Shown here: positions 19,736 through 31,300 of the stretch, one piece after another | How positions within the stretch are numbered: position 1 is the stretch's first letter | How the letters are laid out: each line of letters begins with the position of its first letter | Assembly (NCBI GenBank): GCA_023627715.1 | Contig: JAMAHW010000069.1 | Coordinates: 62,001-126,000, forward strand | Direction: 5' to 3' | Length of the DNA stretch: 64,000 nt | Source of the DNA: Periconia sp. R9002 | Taxonomy: Eukaryota; Ascomycota; Dothideomycetes; Pleosporales; Periconiaceae | Program-made: the position numbers and the translations under genes | The notes under the pieces: model-generated | What the model was told of the DNA's origin: nothing | The model's input: only the letters and a program-made list of their open reading frames with translations | Database searches by the model: none

Positions 19736-21672
19736 TTTGATGTTTCGAAGTGGATGCAGTGGTTGAAGTGAAGATGGAGATGTGGGAGAGTTGGTGTTGA
19801 GAGATGTTGGGATGAGAATGCGGGGTGGAGCTATGGCACTTTACTAACCTTGGTGAACGTGAAAGGCGGGCGCGCGTGATCACGCGATTCGCTAAGCACC
19901 CGGCCGTGACATCCAACCATGTCTTCTTCCATTTCAATATTTCAAACAATTCATTCGGAAACGAAACAGTCAATCCGGGAAAGGAGATGCAACATCACCT
20001 GTGGTTGGATACCTCCTTTTCAATTGTAACAATCATTCCCGTTCACTTTCGCTGGTAGGCAAAAGCTGGATGCAATAAGATCCATCAGGACCAGAAATCT
20101 ACGTAAAATCGTTCCACACTATACAATCTCCTGGTATACATACAATCCTGTCGCATATGTAATTTCTAGTAGATTGGAAAGGCGTGGATGCTGCAATCAT
20201 TTTCCTCGAGTCCTTATCCTGGAGTGGATCCAAAAAACATGATGTATACGATAGTACCGTAGAACATGAACTACGTCATGTCCATCCCACACCATGGCCT
20301 CAGTAGATGAATGGCAAGGCTCCCGCGCCCAATTCTTCGGGGAACACAGCTGCTTGAAACCAAGACTTTAGAAGTAGGTTAACATGGTGCGGAATACCTC
20401 CCCGTCCCCGTCTCTAACCCTGGCGCTAAGCCTCAAACTGCACTATCCTTTTTTGGTCTCCATAAGGCAAATTCTTCCATTGACGGCCCAATCCATCGTG
20501 AAAATCACTTAAATGTTTGATAACAATCGTCGTGCTGAAAATGAGCATACCGAAATGTCTGTGTGGATGATGCGGGGTGAAGCTACTGAACGGGTACAAG
20601 GTCTAAGCGCCATCTATGTCTAGATGGCTGCCCACCATCTCTCCCTTCAATCTGTCGATCTATTTCATATTTATGGAACAGAAAGACATTGGCACATTGT
20701 AACGCCCCCCACACCTTATTCCCTAGACCATCAGAAAACACCCCACGTTTAGACATCAAGACCAGCCGTAAGCGATGTAAGGGAACCCCCAACTGTATCC
20801 ACAAAACGTACGATGGGACCCGCATCTTCCACACCTAAAACATGTCATAAGATCCGTCTCTGTTCGCGATAACTGCCACGAGAAAATGTAGCTTCACTTC
20901 CAAGCCCGTCTACTGCGGAGGCTGCAACTTATCTGTGCGGTTCCCATTTACTTCCTTGGCTTTCTCTTGGTACTCTGCACGCAGTGATTCATGCCCAACT
21001 TCAAAATCCACTCAGACCTACGTCGCAGCTCGTGTTGTCGATCATGTGCCATGCGTCAATCCCAAATCAACACGGAGCATCTCCAGGATCCGCCGTATGT
21101 AAGAGACGGATCGACAGCTAGAGGAGTACTAAGCCGGTAAAACCTGAGGCTCTGAGCAAGGCCAAGTCCGCCAAGTCTCTCAGCAAAACACTTTCAATAC
21201 ATAGGAGAGTCAGAGGAGCATTGATAACCGTAGTACCAAGAGTGGGTATTTGACGGAATATAAAACTTCTTGGAAAAATGGCTGTGTGATCAGGAAAACA
21301 AATTTGGATTGGTTCCTACATGGCGCCGTGATACAAAGATACTAACAGTTGACTGTTTAGTGTGTGGTTTGGGGCGTGCCCAGCAAAAAGAAACATCAAT
21401 GGTGGCGGCTTCGAGGAACTTCCCTGCTCTCGATAGGCGCCTGAAAGGTCCGATTGACAGCGTTGCATACTACATTGGTATGGCCTTTGTATCTCCAAGC
21501 ATTGGCACATGAGGTGACACAGGCAGTGAACAAACATATAAAATCGTCACTACAGTCACTTCGTTTGCTTTGACATCACCATTCCTGCTTTGATAGCTTC
21601 GAACCATCTTGCATCTACAGACTTTTTTCAGATCAAATTCTATCTCAATCCATTGAACACCTCAATATCAAC
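19736..21672. other. Divergent intergenic region
   Basis: About 1.9 kb between the starts of the 485-aa gene and the small secreted protein. It is AT-leaning with only short, random-looking ORFs (several depend on non-ATG starts). No RNA gene or repeat was recognised. The right end carries a TATA-like element (separate entry). Confidence 0.55.
21537..21544 (+). promoter_or_regulatory. TATA-like element of the small secreted protein gene
   Basis: TATAAAAT lies 129 bases before the ATG at 21673, a spacing consistent with a strongly regulated fungal promoter. Assigned by motif and position only. Confidence 0.4.
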
Positions 21673-21879
21673 ATGCGGCTCTCTATCCTCACCACACTCT
21701 TTTTCGCTACCCTCGTCACCTCTGTATCACTTCCACCTAGAGCGGAGCCATACACAGGCCCATGCGAACAAAATAACTGCGGAGCTGCCGGCGAGGACTG
21801 CGGTCGAGCGTATCTTTGCGTTCCATTCCCTCATACGGACCCTGCGCTCCGAGAAGGGTGCACTTGCTCGTATGGCTAA
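21673..21879 (+). CDS. Small secreted cysteine-rich protein, effector-like (68 aa)
   Basis: A 68-residue ORF with ATG at 21673. Residues 1-19 are a clear signal peptide (hydrophobic core ILTTLFFATLVTSV). The mature part of about 49 residues has six cysteines, an even number fitting three disulfides, spaced in CEQNNC, EDC, YLC and EGCTC, and ends in SYG. An SLPPRAEPYTGP segment after the predicted cleavage site may be a short pro-region. Size, signal peptide and cysteine content match apoplastic effectors or antimicrobial-type proteins of plant-associated fungi; no named family is recognised. There is no intron. The gene stands alone with over 800 bases on each side, which is usual for such genes. 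Function is inferred only by class. Confidence 0.75.
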   Translation: MRLSILTTLFFATLVTSVSLPPRAEPYTGPCEQNNCGAAGEDCGRAYLCVPFPHTDPALREGCTCSYG

Positions 21880-22746
21880 ATGTAGTCAGCTTGCTACATG
21901 GTGAGTGCTGAAAGAATAGCTGTTGAGTTTGCAGGTGCTAACATAGTATTGAACAGTGCGTTCGCATGTTGATATGCCGTTTTGGTTGAGTGTTGGTCTC
22001 TAAGACGGAGACCTTAAAAGTTGGATGGGTTAGCGATTACGAAATTATGTTTTGCTCTTATCGATTCATTATTATAAACCAGCAATTTCTACTAGTATTC
22101 GAGGGTTGGCTCGTTGGCTTTAAACTTGTTATGGACCGGTGTCATATATAATGGTCATGGACGTCACGATATATGGACGAGCTAGTCACTTAGGACTATA
22201 ACAATCAGTCTTAAATAAGACCCTTCATCTTTCCTTTCCAAGGTCTTATTTCCATCGAAGGTGGTCCAACTTTTTTAGTTTCTTGGTTCTAGATCTTTGT
22301 TTTTGTCCAGGTAATATTTCTCCATAAGAAAAGCCGTTGGCTTCAAATGTACCACCTATGGTAAACAAGAAATCAGCAGTTGCAGACCCATCCTTTTTCT
22401 TTACTATAGTGTCTCCCTCTTTTGCGTTTAGCACCACTAATCGTCTCGAAAGCGAGAAAGGGGGGAGAGAGAATTAAATTGTCGAAACATGATTTCCCCG
22501 AAAAGCGAAAGATCAGAAAAGGAACAGGGGAGAAGTCGCAGAGAACCACAAGAACAAAGCGCAGGATAGTGCATTCACCATGGTGCACGACAATACGTAC
22601 GTTATTCCAAAAAATAATAAAGTAAGACCCGGTAAAGAGCGTAGGAACCGAACATCAGGAGTTCAATCTACGTAAAAATAATAGACATATGTATGTACCT
22701 ACGTCTCTATCTCCCTAATACACCCTCCTTATTCCCTCACCTCAAC
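21880..22746. other. Intergenic, AT-rich; possible gene remnant on minus strand
   Basis: AT-rich spacer. On the minus strand a 63-codon open stretch at 22246-22437 has protein-like composition (ADFLFTIGGTFEANGFSYGE) but no ATG; it opens with GTG and could be an exon or relic. No complete gene can be built. The right end is the 3' region of the lectin-like gene. Confidence 0.5.
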
Positions 22747-23628
22747 TTACACAGCATCCACAAGCGGCCAATTAATACCCTTATCCTTGGCCCCCTGATT
22801 CCCCAGCCCAGCACACGCATACAATCCGACAGGGTTATTCTGCTTAGCTTGCATGTACTGGAGGTCCAAACACTCCTCTATATAACACATCACACTTATC
22901 AGCAAACTCTAAAAGGTAAGGAGAGAACGGAAGGAAGGAAAAGGACGTACGCGGACTCGACCCATCAACAGCAATCCGACCGTCGGCGAGTGCAATCCAT
23001 TTCTGCCCTGGGGCGGTGTCGGAGCAGGTGTTTGTGTAGACGGGGGCCATGTCTTTCCATGCGGCTGGTTTTTGGGGGGAGGGAGGTTAGTGTTGGTTCG
23101 GTAGAGGGGGGAGGTTGAGGGGGGATGGTTACTTTTCGCCCCGGCGTCGAGACATAGCGTTGGGTTGGAGGCGAGGTAGATTTTGGTCGAGTTGGCGGTG
23201 AGGTGCCATTGTTGGGTTGCGGCTTTTGTGTTGGTTTGACTGGGTGATGGGGGTTGTTAGTAGTGTAGAGAAATTGATGCAGAGAGAGTCTCGAGTGCTG
23301 CTGTACCCTCTTCCCCTTTCCCAACAGATCTCTCATCTCCGCCTTTCTTTTCCTATCCCTCACAATGTTCCTTCGAACTCTCTCGCCCAGACACACTTCA
23401 CTCGCTCCTGCCCCAACGAACCCCCATCCACCGAAACAAAACAGCAGGCAATACTCACACAACAACAGTCCCACCACTCGCAGCCGTCGCCGTCTTGGGC
23501 ACAACAACGAACTGAGAGTTTACCGCCGACGTGATGTACACCTTGCGGTACGTGGCGGGGACTTGCGCCTGCGCGTGGGTTGCTAGGGCGAACAAACCCG
23601 CGAGGAAAGCAGCAGTGGGAAGAAACAT
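22747..23628 (-). CDS. Secreted ricin-B/beta-trefoil lectin-like protein
   Basis: Four exons: complement(22747..22877, 22951..23064, 23133..23239, 23459..23628), introns of 73, 68 and 219 nt, 173 residues in frame throughout. The first exon encodes a signal peptide (MFLPTAAFLAGLFALATHA, cleavage near AQA). The mature protein has beta-trefoil features: TQQWHLTANSTKIYLASN, then LCLDAG, then QKWIALADGRIAV, then ECLDLQYMQA and VGLYACAGLGNQG, i.e. repeated Q-x-W-like and C-L-D motifs. Such domains bind sugars or form protease inhibitors. It is shorter than a three-lobed CBM13 module plus enzyme and has no catalytic domain. Four cysteines remain in the mature part. I infer an extracellular carbohydrate-binding protein. 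Confidence 0.8.
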
Positions 23629-24772
23629 GTTTCTCGGTCCTTGGTGTTGATACGGGAATGAGGTCGGAGGATGGAGAAGCAAGGTTGAAAGTTTTTTTTG
23701 GGGGAGTTATGGGGAGATATCACTGTTCAACACACACAGTGCTATTCATTCACCAACGCGAGAATCGCAGGGGAATGCGATACATATATTCCCCTCTCCG
23801 CATCCTAGCCCATGAATATAACGTAACTATAGCAAAGCAAATAACATCAAAAGCAAAATAAATAGATAATAAATAATACACCACACCCCCTTTCCTTCAT
23901 CCTGGTAAACAACAACTTCCACCCAAAGAACATTGATCCCTCGAGCCTTCCCCCTACCTACCTTCAACCCTTCCCCTCTCGTAACACAGTATTCAACTGC
24001 CGCTGCAAATGCATCAATCCCATATTAACTCGCCTGGTTCTGCGAATACACAAGCATTTTACACGGAGAATAAAAACATGTGGGGTGCATGCAGCCCGCC
24101 CCGCAAAACGTCGGGATGATAACACCCCCCTGGTACATACATTTGATATATGATTGATCTACATATAAATATGTGGGTGGGCAATAAGCCATAAATATCC
24201 ACAACAAAATATACCAATCGGGAACAGTTCATCGCTCCATCGAATAGGATAAAAAAAAGGACTTATCCCATCACTTTTATTCTCCCCAGTGTGTGTGCAG
24301 CCAGAAGCGCAAAAACTGAACCAACGAACATATCTCGGTTTCCACGCCCGCTCTCTCTCTTTTTCTTGCCCCCTTACTCACATTCGTCTATAATGATCAA
24401 TAGCTAGATACATAGATGGAAATAGAAAGGATGGGGATCAAAAACCTCTAATTAAAGAACCGGACGTTATCAGATCCCGGCTTTCTTTTTTTCATTCATT
24501 CCAAAAACATATGCGGTATGTAGAATGCCGAATCAAAACCGAACGCGTTTGAACTTTGAACCGTCGTCGGGGAATCGCAATGTATCCTACCTACTGACGG
24601 ACGCGGATTTTAAGAGGGGAGAGATGGGATCGAATGAGGATTTCCGAATCTCTCCCCCGTATGGATTTAAAAAAAACGAACATTTACGAGGTGATCTCAG
24701 TTTACTCTGTTCCCATCCCATCCAAACACATAAACACAAAAAACCCGCATCATGTTCACTACATACTTAGTC
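23629..24772. other. Intergenic, promoter of the lectin-like gene and 3' side of WDR89-like gene
   Basis: AT-rich, with many short A-runs. Nothing gene-like was found on either strand. A TATA-like stretch and pyrimidine tracts upstream of 23628 are unremarkable. Confidence 0.55.
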
Positions 24773-26219
24773 CTAATACGGCGCAAACCTCGCCTTCTTC
24801 CCCTCCTCCTCCCCACCCTTCCTCTTCTCCTTCTTCTCCTTCCGCTTCTCCTTCCTATCCTTGCTCTTACTTTTTACCTTTCCCTCGCCAATTTCGTCGA
24901 CGTCCATGGCTGTTTCGCCGCCGGGTGGGGCTTGCCAGGCGCGGACGAAGCCGTCTTCGCCGACTGTGTATGTTGTACGTGTCTGCGTGTTATTATTAGA
25001 GGGATGCTGGGGAGGGGAAGGAGGGGAAGGCTTACGTGAACGTCGGTGAAGAGATCGCGGACGACTTCTTCGCCGTGAGCCCCTGGGAGGGTGATTGCGT
25101 TGTTTTGGGTGCAGGTGTAGTCGAGGGGGTTGGATTGGTTGGGGTTGGGGTTGTGGATAGGGTAGAGGGTTAGTTCGGCGGAGCTGGTGCACGGGTGGTT
25201 AGCTTTCTCGTCTTTTATGCGGTAGAAACCTTCGAAATTGAAGAAAAGATATAAAGAGCGACGTACCTGTGCTTCCCTGAAGCGACAAAAGCATCGCTCC
25301 CCACCCAATGCATCTTCGCAAGATACTCACACCCAAACAACTCCCTCACATCCCCATACGCCTTCGGCGCCGGCTCCTCCACATCCTCCGCCGCACTCTG
25401 CAGCGCGTAAAAGCTCAACGTCTCGTCCGTACCCATGGCATACACGTCCGTGCCCGGGAACATGAAACCCGCGTGCGCGACTGCAGAGCGGTGGTTAATG
25501 ACCTGGTACAAGGCGTCGTCTTCATCGGGCTTGCTGGTGTCGAAGATGTTGATGAGTCCGTCTGTGCTGGACGAGAGGAGAAGCGTCGGGTGCGAGGGGT
25601 GCAGTTGGAGGGTTGTGACGGTGTCGGTGTGCGATTCGACGAGCGAAAGGTGTGGGCTGCTTAGGTTGCGCGTGTCGTAGATGTAGATGGGGGAGGGGTT
25701 GGGGCCGTCGTTTGGGTTTTCGACTCCGGCTGCTAGAAAGTTGGAGGATTGGGAGCAGACGATGGAGGAGATGAGTTTGTGTGCTGTTTTTTTGTATTTA
25801 GTATGCTGTCGTTTTGTTCTTGAATTGATTGATTGATTGCTTTATTGCATTTTTCTAGGTGCAAAGAATGGAGATTACTTACGGATCTCTACACTCATGG
25901 CCTTTTGTCTACTTCTCTTATCCCAGAACTGCACCAGACCATCTCTTCCCGCTGTAGTGACTATGTTGCTTGCTTGGTCGTTGCCGCGCTCGAGGCACGT
26001 GACTTTGTCATTCACATGTTGAACCACGCCGCTAACGCTAAGGCTCTCCGGGTCGAGGAAGTGGAGCGAGTCTTCTGATGAGATGACAGCGAGCTGGTCA
26101 GTTCGCTGGTATGCAAGAGGGTCTTGGCGAGCGGCTGTGGAAATAATTTGGTAGATGTACGAATTCGGTGGGAGGCCCAAGTTGGAGGATCTTGCGGGAG
26201 TCCAGGCAGTGGGCGCCAT
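24773..26219 (-). CDS. WD40-repeat protein, WDR89-like
   Basis: Four exons: complement(24773..24982, 25036..25183, 25267..25783, 25883..26219), introns 53, 83 and 99 nt, 403 residues, in frame at every junction. WD-type repeats are recognisable: an early one around GLVQFWDKRS, then IYIYDTRNLSSP, HTDTVTTLQLHPSHPTLLLS, STDGLINIFDTS, DVYAMGTDETLSFYAL, and the last around GEDGFVRAWQAP. The C-terminus is a strongly basic/acidic Lys-rich tail (KSKDRKEKRKEKKEKRK), probably nuclear or nucleolar. Order of repeats and the VINHRSAVAHAGF segment match WDR89 orthologues as I remember them. WD40 propellers act as protein-binding platforms; the partner is unknown. Confidence 0.85.
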
Positions 26220-27116
26220 TTTGTGGCGAATGGAGGAGGTGACTATCTTCTTCTCTTGTTTTGAATATGGCGGTATAGATTTATATAACTGCTCATGCTA
26301 TGACTGGGTGAGGCGATTTGGAGGTGTGTGGGTAAGTGTAGAAGGTGAGAAGAATTTTTTTGTCACCGCTACAGGAATTGCAGCCATTGTGAGGTCACAG
26401 TGTCACATTCACGCCCACGCTCGAGATACGCTCAACAAGCTCATCGTCTGGAATTATTCTTACGCGACTTGCCATCTGTCTGACTTGTGGGAGGCGTTAG
26501 GGAAACGGTTCATGTCCTGACTGCCTTGAAGTATTGCTATATGTAATCGGAGAATACCGGAAGCTCACGCGTCAATACATCTGTACATTCTGTAGGTAGT
26601 GTGGAAAACAGGCTATACTGTCACTACGACAATGTAAGAAGACACCCAGCATGTCTGGGGGTATATCACGAAATAAGAGCCACCACCAATTTATCACTCT
26701 CGCAGCTTTACACGAATATGTCGCCCTGGATATGAAACCCACAGGCCTATCAGAAGGCCGAATGGGCGATTAACTACGGGCATTTCATCGCGAAACTCTC
26801 TTCTCCAAGAACCACTGACATAACGCCAGGGAATGGCCGTCACTCCGACAAATCAGGCCCAATGGATGGGTCATTGCGGCGATATCGAGGTTTCTGAAGA
26901 GAAGAAGAGAAGCGAAGCCTGCAGCGAGAAGTTTTCGGGTGTCGTGCGCTGGCGTTACTAAGCGGGGCTGCTGATTGGCTCTCGGCAATGCTAGGAAACA
27001 ACCGAGCCGAAGCTATGGACAAGGCATGTGTGAACGAAGAGCGACGACATCACCACCATCACAACCAACGTCGAACCCACCCCCTTTCACCGCTCAATTG
27101 ATCCCGGCTGATCACC
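26220..27116. promoter_or_regulatory. Bidirectional promoter region between WDR89-like gene and SDHC
   Basis: An 897-bp gap between two divergent start codons. It contains CCAAT at 26859-26863 and the inverted box ATTGG at 26974-26978, about 140 bases before the SDHC ATG. CCAAT boxes are bound by the HAP complex, which controls respiratory genes in fungi; linking these sites to SDHC is inference. No other gene was found. Confidence 0.45.
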
Positions 27117-27735
27117 ATGTCCTCCATGCGTGTGTTCCAACTCGGTCTGCGACGGGCAGCTGCCCCGGCCTTCAGGGGAAACTTCGCAGGGCGCATGGTG
27201 CAACGGAGGTACGGAGCTTCTCATGACAGCATCGCAAGCCGTCAAATCGCCAATTTTATCTGAGGAACACCATGAACTAACAGTATCCTCCAGGCTTGCA
27301 ACCTCTCAAAGCACCAGCCAAACCTCAGCTGAGGAAATCCTCGTCAAGCAGCGTATCAACCGCCCCGTCTCCCCGCATCTTGCCATCTACCGACCCCAAA
27401 TCACCTGGTACGGCTCCATGTTCAACCGTTTGACGGGTATAATCCTCAGCGGCGGTCTCTATCTTTTCGGTTTCGCCTATCTCGCTGCGCCCACCCTCGG
27501 CTGGCACTTGGAGTCGCAATCAATTATCGCTGCTGTTGCTGGATGGTCGGCGTGGGCAAAGGGTGCTGCCAAATTCACCGTCTCTATGCCCTTCTTCTAC
27601 CACGCTCTCAACGGTGTCCGTCACCTGGTCTGGGATACTGGAAAGGCTTTGAGCAACAAGGCTGTTGCGCAGACTGGCTGGGCCGTTGTTGGTGCTTCGG
27701 TTCTCACATCGCTGTACTTCAGCTTCCTTGCTTAA
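27117..27735 (+). CDS. SDHC: Succinate dehydrogenase cytochrome b560 subunit (SDHC)
   Basis: Two exons, join(27117..27208, 27294..27735), intron 85 nt, 177 residues. This is the membrane-anchor subunit of complex II, passing electrons from succinate to ubiquinone in the mitochondrial inner membrane. The N-terminus is a basic targeting sequence (MSSMRVFQLGLRRAAAPAFR). Then come the conserved block RPVSPHLAIYRPQITWYGSM, the N-R-L-T-G motif of the quinone site, and three membrane helices; FFYHALNGVRHLVWD carries His134 and His141, one likely the haem ligand. A second acceptor-like AG (27281-27283) is out of frame, so the one at 27293 is used. Length and domain order are normal. Confidence 0.96.
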
Positions 27736-28326
27736 AAATGGAATTCGAGGGATGGAGTTGGAGATGAAGAGGAGAGTGTAGGAAGAGGAGACTGGTGGGA
27801 GAGTGGGATTCACAAGAGGATGGAAAAATGTGATGTATTTTTGGGAGTATGGTGGGCCGCCATGTACATTTTTTTTTGTTTGAACAATAAATAGATGAAT
27901 CAAGTCTTTTACACTCACAGTTATCACGTATCAAAGAGTGTGATACCTCGATGTCCAATTATTCGCAGCACTCGCGCGTGTTCAGATGAACTACATATGC
28001 ATACGTATACACAGATATAGTGGTGAATCTTGGTTTAGAATGCCATGATTTGGGATTTTATGACGATTCCGAACGACAACATAGTTACCGTTCCAATATG
28101 AATGGATGCTAATGTGTTGTCTAACAAATATTGTATTCGACTTCTTGTACATATTGATTGAGAGAGGGTTCCGTTTGATTGGCTGGCACGGAGTCTTGGC
28201 TTCACGTGAAAGCGCGTCAATTATCCGGACCCGCGAGCGTGGTAGAGAGATTTCACTCGGATATTATTATATCAGTGACAAAGACAAGAACGACTCAGTG
28301 AGGCAATATCGTGGATGCGCGCCATC
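27736..28326. other. Intergenic between SDHC and the Rad9/Crb2-like gene
   Basis: Tandem spacing on the same strand; holds the SDHC 3' UTR (T-run near 27868) and the promoter of the next gene. No gene recognised. Confidence 0.6.
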
Positions 28327-31300
28327 ATGGCGTCCGGAGAGTGTATATATTCTGCGTTGACAGAGGGTTGCTACGATGTAAGTGCTATCCATGAACTGGC
28401 CATACTGCGGTGGCAGCAGTAGCTGTGCGCAAACATCCTGGTCGCAGATCACCATACACGACAATGAACCTTTGTGACACCATCATTGCTTTTTAGGATC
28501 CGTCCCAACTATCCCAACTGCTCCGTCAACGGGCAGGTAGCGGCGCAAGTAAAATCGACAGCCGCCACCACCAATCTCTCTTTCAATTCACCGAGTCGCC
28601 TGTTGACGCCCTCGAGGTGTCTCGGCCGCGATCCACCGCCGACGACGAGGGGTTCAATCTGCCGCCACCACGACGCGTCCCAATTGACTTGGGATATGTG
28701 CAACCAAACCTCCTCAAGCAGAATTCAGCGCCGGCTACCACTGAGGTAGACTCTGTGGGGGAGAAACACGCCGCCCTGAATATGTTCAACACGTTCGATG
28801 TCGCCATGGCCAACGATGCTCCTGGTGATACGCAGCCAGACAGCCAGATGTTCAGGCTGTACACGAGCGGCATCGTGGACAGCAACAGTAATCTCGGACC
28901 CAAGCCTCCACCACCCGTTCCCGTCAAAAGTGTCGTAGGCCCCGATTCACAGACAGACGAGATTGAAGTCCATGGGTCAAGCCAGTCACAACGCAGTCCT
29001 TCTATCACGAGTCCAACCGTTATGAACGATGAAGTCGCGCCCCACGACCCTCTTACGAGCCCGCTCAAGTTCGAAACTCCAGCAATGACCGCCCGCAAAC
29101 GCGATAGCCAGAGCCAAGGGCTCAGCTCCGTCATCAACACCACCCCCGCAACGGCACTATCAGCATCGGCTATATTTGGGTTTGGAAATATGGGGAACAA
29201 CAATGGCATGTCGTTGACTCAGGCGTTCAATGCGACACAAGCTAGGACCTCGCCCATAGTGGGTGTTCCCTCTGAGGATCCAGTCTTCCAGCGACCGTCC
29301 CCCAACTTTGTTCGACGTTCAAGTCCTCCCATAGCCATGTCAAGCCCCATCAAAAGCAATGCCAAAGTCTTTATATCCAGTCCCGCTTTGAGATCATCGA
29401 GCGAACCCAGGGCCGACTATGAGACCATGAAGCAATCGCAGGAGCGGCGTTCGCATGGTCCCCCTCAAGACTCTACATCAGTCGAACGCCAAGATAGCTG
29501 GGAGTTGCCAACTGCGGCCGAGATACGCTTCAACCAACGGAGGGAGAAGAGAATACAAGAAGAGCACGCAGCCAAATTACTTGCAGTTGTCTCTGCGCCG
29601 TCGCCGACAACTCGCCGTGGGAGGAAGCCCCGAACGCTGTTGACAAGCAACGTGAAATCCCCACCGAGGCGCAGGGTACCCCGTCGTGCAATATATGATG
29701 GTCCTCCTGACTCAGAGCACGATGATTCACCAGACGAACTATCACAGGATATTCCTTCCAGTTCTCCCGCTGCCCCTGCCGCTCCAAGAAAGGAAGGCGC
29801 CGACGTACAAAATCGCGTGCAAGTGCCCAATACTTCGTCACACCCCCAACAAACGCTCTCTGGCCAGTCAACCCACAACCCTTCGTTAGCAAACACACCA
29901 CTATCGCAGCAGCCTAAGCTTGCGTCACAGTTCAAGACTCCCGCTTCCACTCTTTACCACAAGAATATTGCGAAATTAAAAAGCAGCAAAGAAAGCGAAA
30001 TTGTCATGGATTCCCAGCCAGACCCTCATGAGCGCTCGCCTGCTCCCCCTCATCCTAGGGACTATCAAATCCCATCAACGCCGTCAACCAACCACTACAG
30101 CATCAACCAAACGACGATGAACAATCACACCGGGTTTACCAGCCAAATATCACAATCATCGGTCCCTCCAATGCCGCCTAGTTCACACACAGATGACGAA
30201 ATGGATGAAGAAGTTCCGCTTGAAAATGCTCGTGTGCCCAGCAGCCCTCCAATGATCGCAACAGAGCCCGAGGGTAGCGTTACCTATTCGGAGCACTCAT
30301 ATGCCGAACATCATGATATCACATATGGCACGGGCGATGCCCATCCGACCCAGGAAGATGTTGAGATGGAAGGTGATGACGATCTTCCTGTAGCTGCAGC
30401 GGTGAAGCATGAGCCAGAGCCCGTCATCAAAAAAGATGAGCAACTCGCTGAAACACCCCGCGGTGATGAAGTCCCGGAAACGATGGATCAAGAAGAACTG
30501 TTGGACGTGCATAACGAGGAAGAAGAGCTCATTCGGTCTAGTCAACCCGATGAGGCTCACACAAGCATGGACGTTGGCACGCAAACGGCACCACCACCAC
30601 CTCGCATTCAACGTCAGTCGACTATTCCTGAAACAGATGTACTTGACGACACCCAGCCATCCTTTTTTCCTGTAGTGGATGCTAGTGTACAGCCTGCGGG
30701 AGATGTGGAAGAGTCAACAGTCAACACGAATAGCACGTCCGTTTTTCACACAGGAAAAGAGCATCAATCTGTGCCTCAATCTGGCGAAAAGGCTGCTAGT
30801 AACAACAAAGATGGTACGGGTATGCAGTCACCAGAACTACCCATGACACGGTCTTTGCTTGAAATAGCCAACCAGCCTGGTACACAACACTCCACGGGGA
30901 TTGATGATATTGATCTCCCGCAGTTAAGCTTCATTGAGACTGATGAAGGTACCGATCCTTTGATGCCCAAGTCATCGCCTGTCCGCGCCAGAAAGAAGCG
31001 CAAAATAACTTACAGCGCGAAGTTTGCTTTCCATAGCGCATCCAAGGAAAGTGATCCCGCGTTTGCCCCTGAATTCTCGTCCAGTGGCAAAGAAGGCACT
31101 TCGAAACCAGACTCCATAACATCTTCAGCACCTACTCAAGTCCGAGAACAACGTGGTGCACTAGCAGCCACGCGAGCTCGAGAACAAGCCGTCCGCGCGC
31201 AGCCAGAAGCGACGTTGAAATCAAAGGCTTCTTTGAAACAGCCTGATACTGACACTCCTCGGAAAGGTGCTTTGAAGCCTGTCAGCAGAAACCTTCTAGC

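Noticed and set aside
28617..28619. Start of the checkpoint adaptor at the internal GTG
   Set aside because: Coding sequence continues upstream in the same frame to a proper acceptor and joins exactly to an ATG-bearing first exon at 28327.
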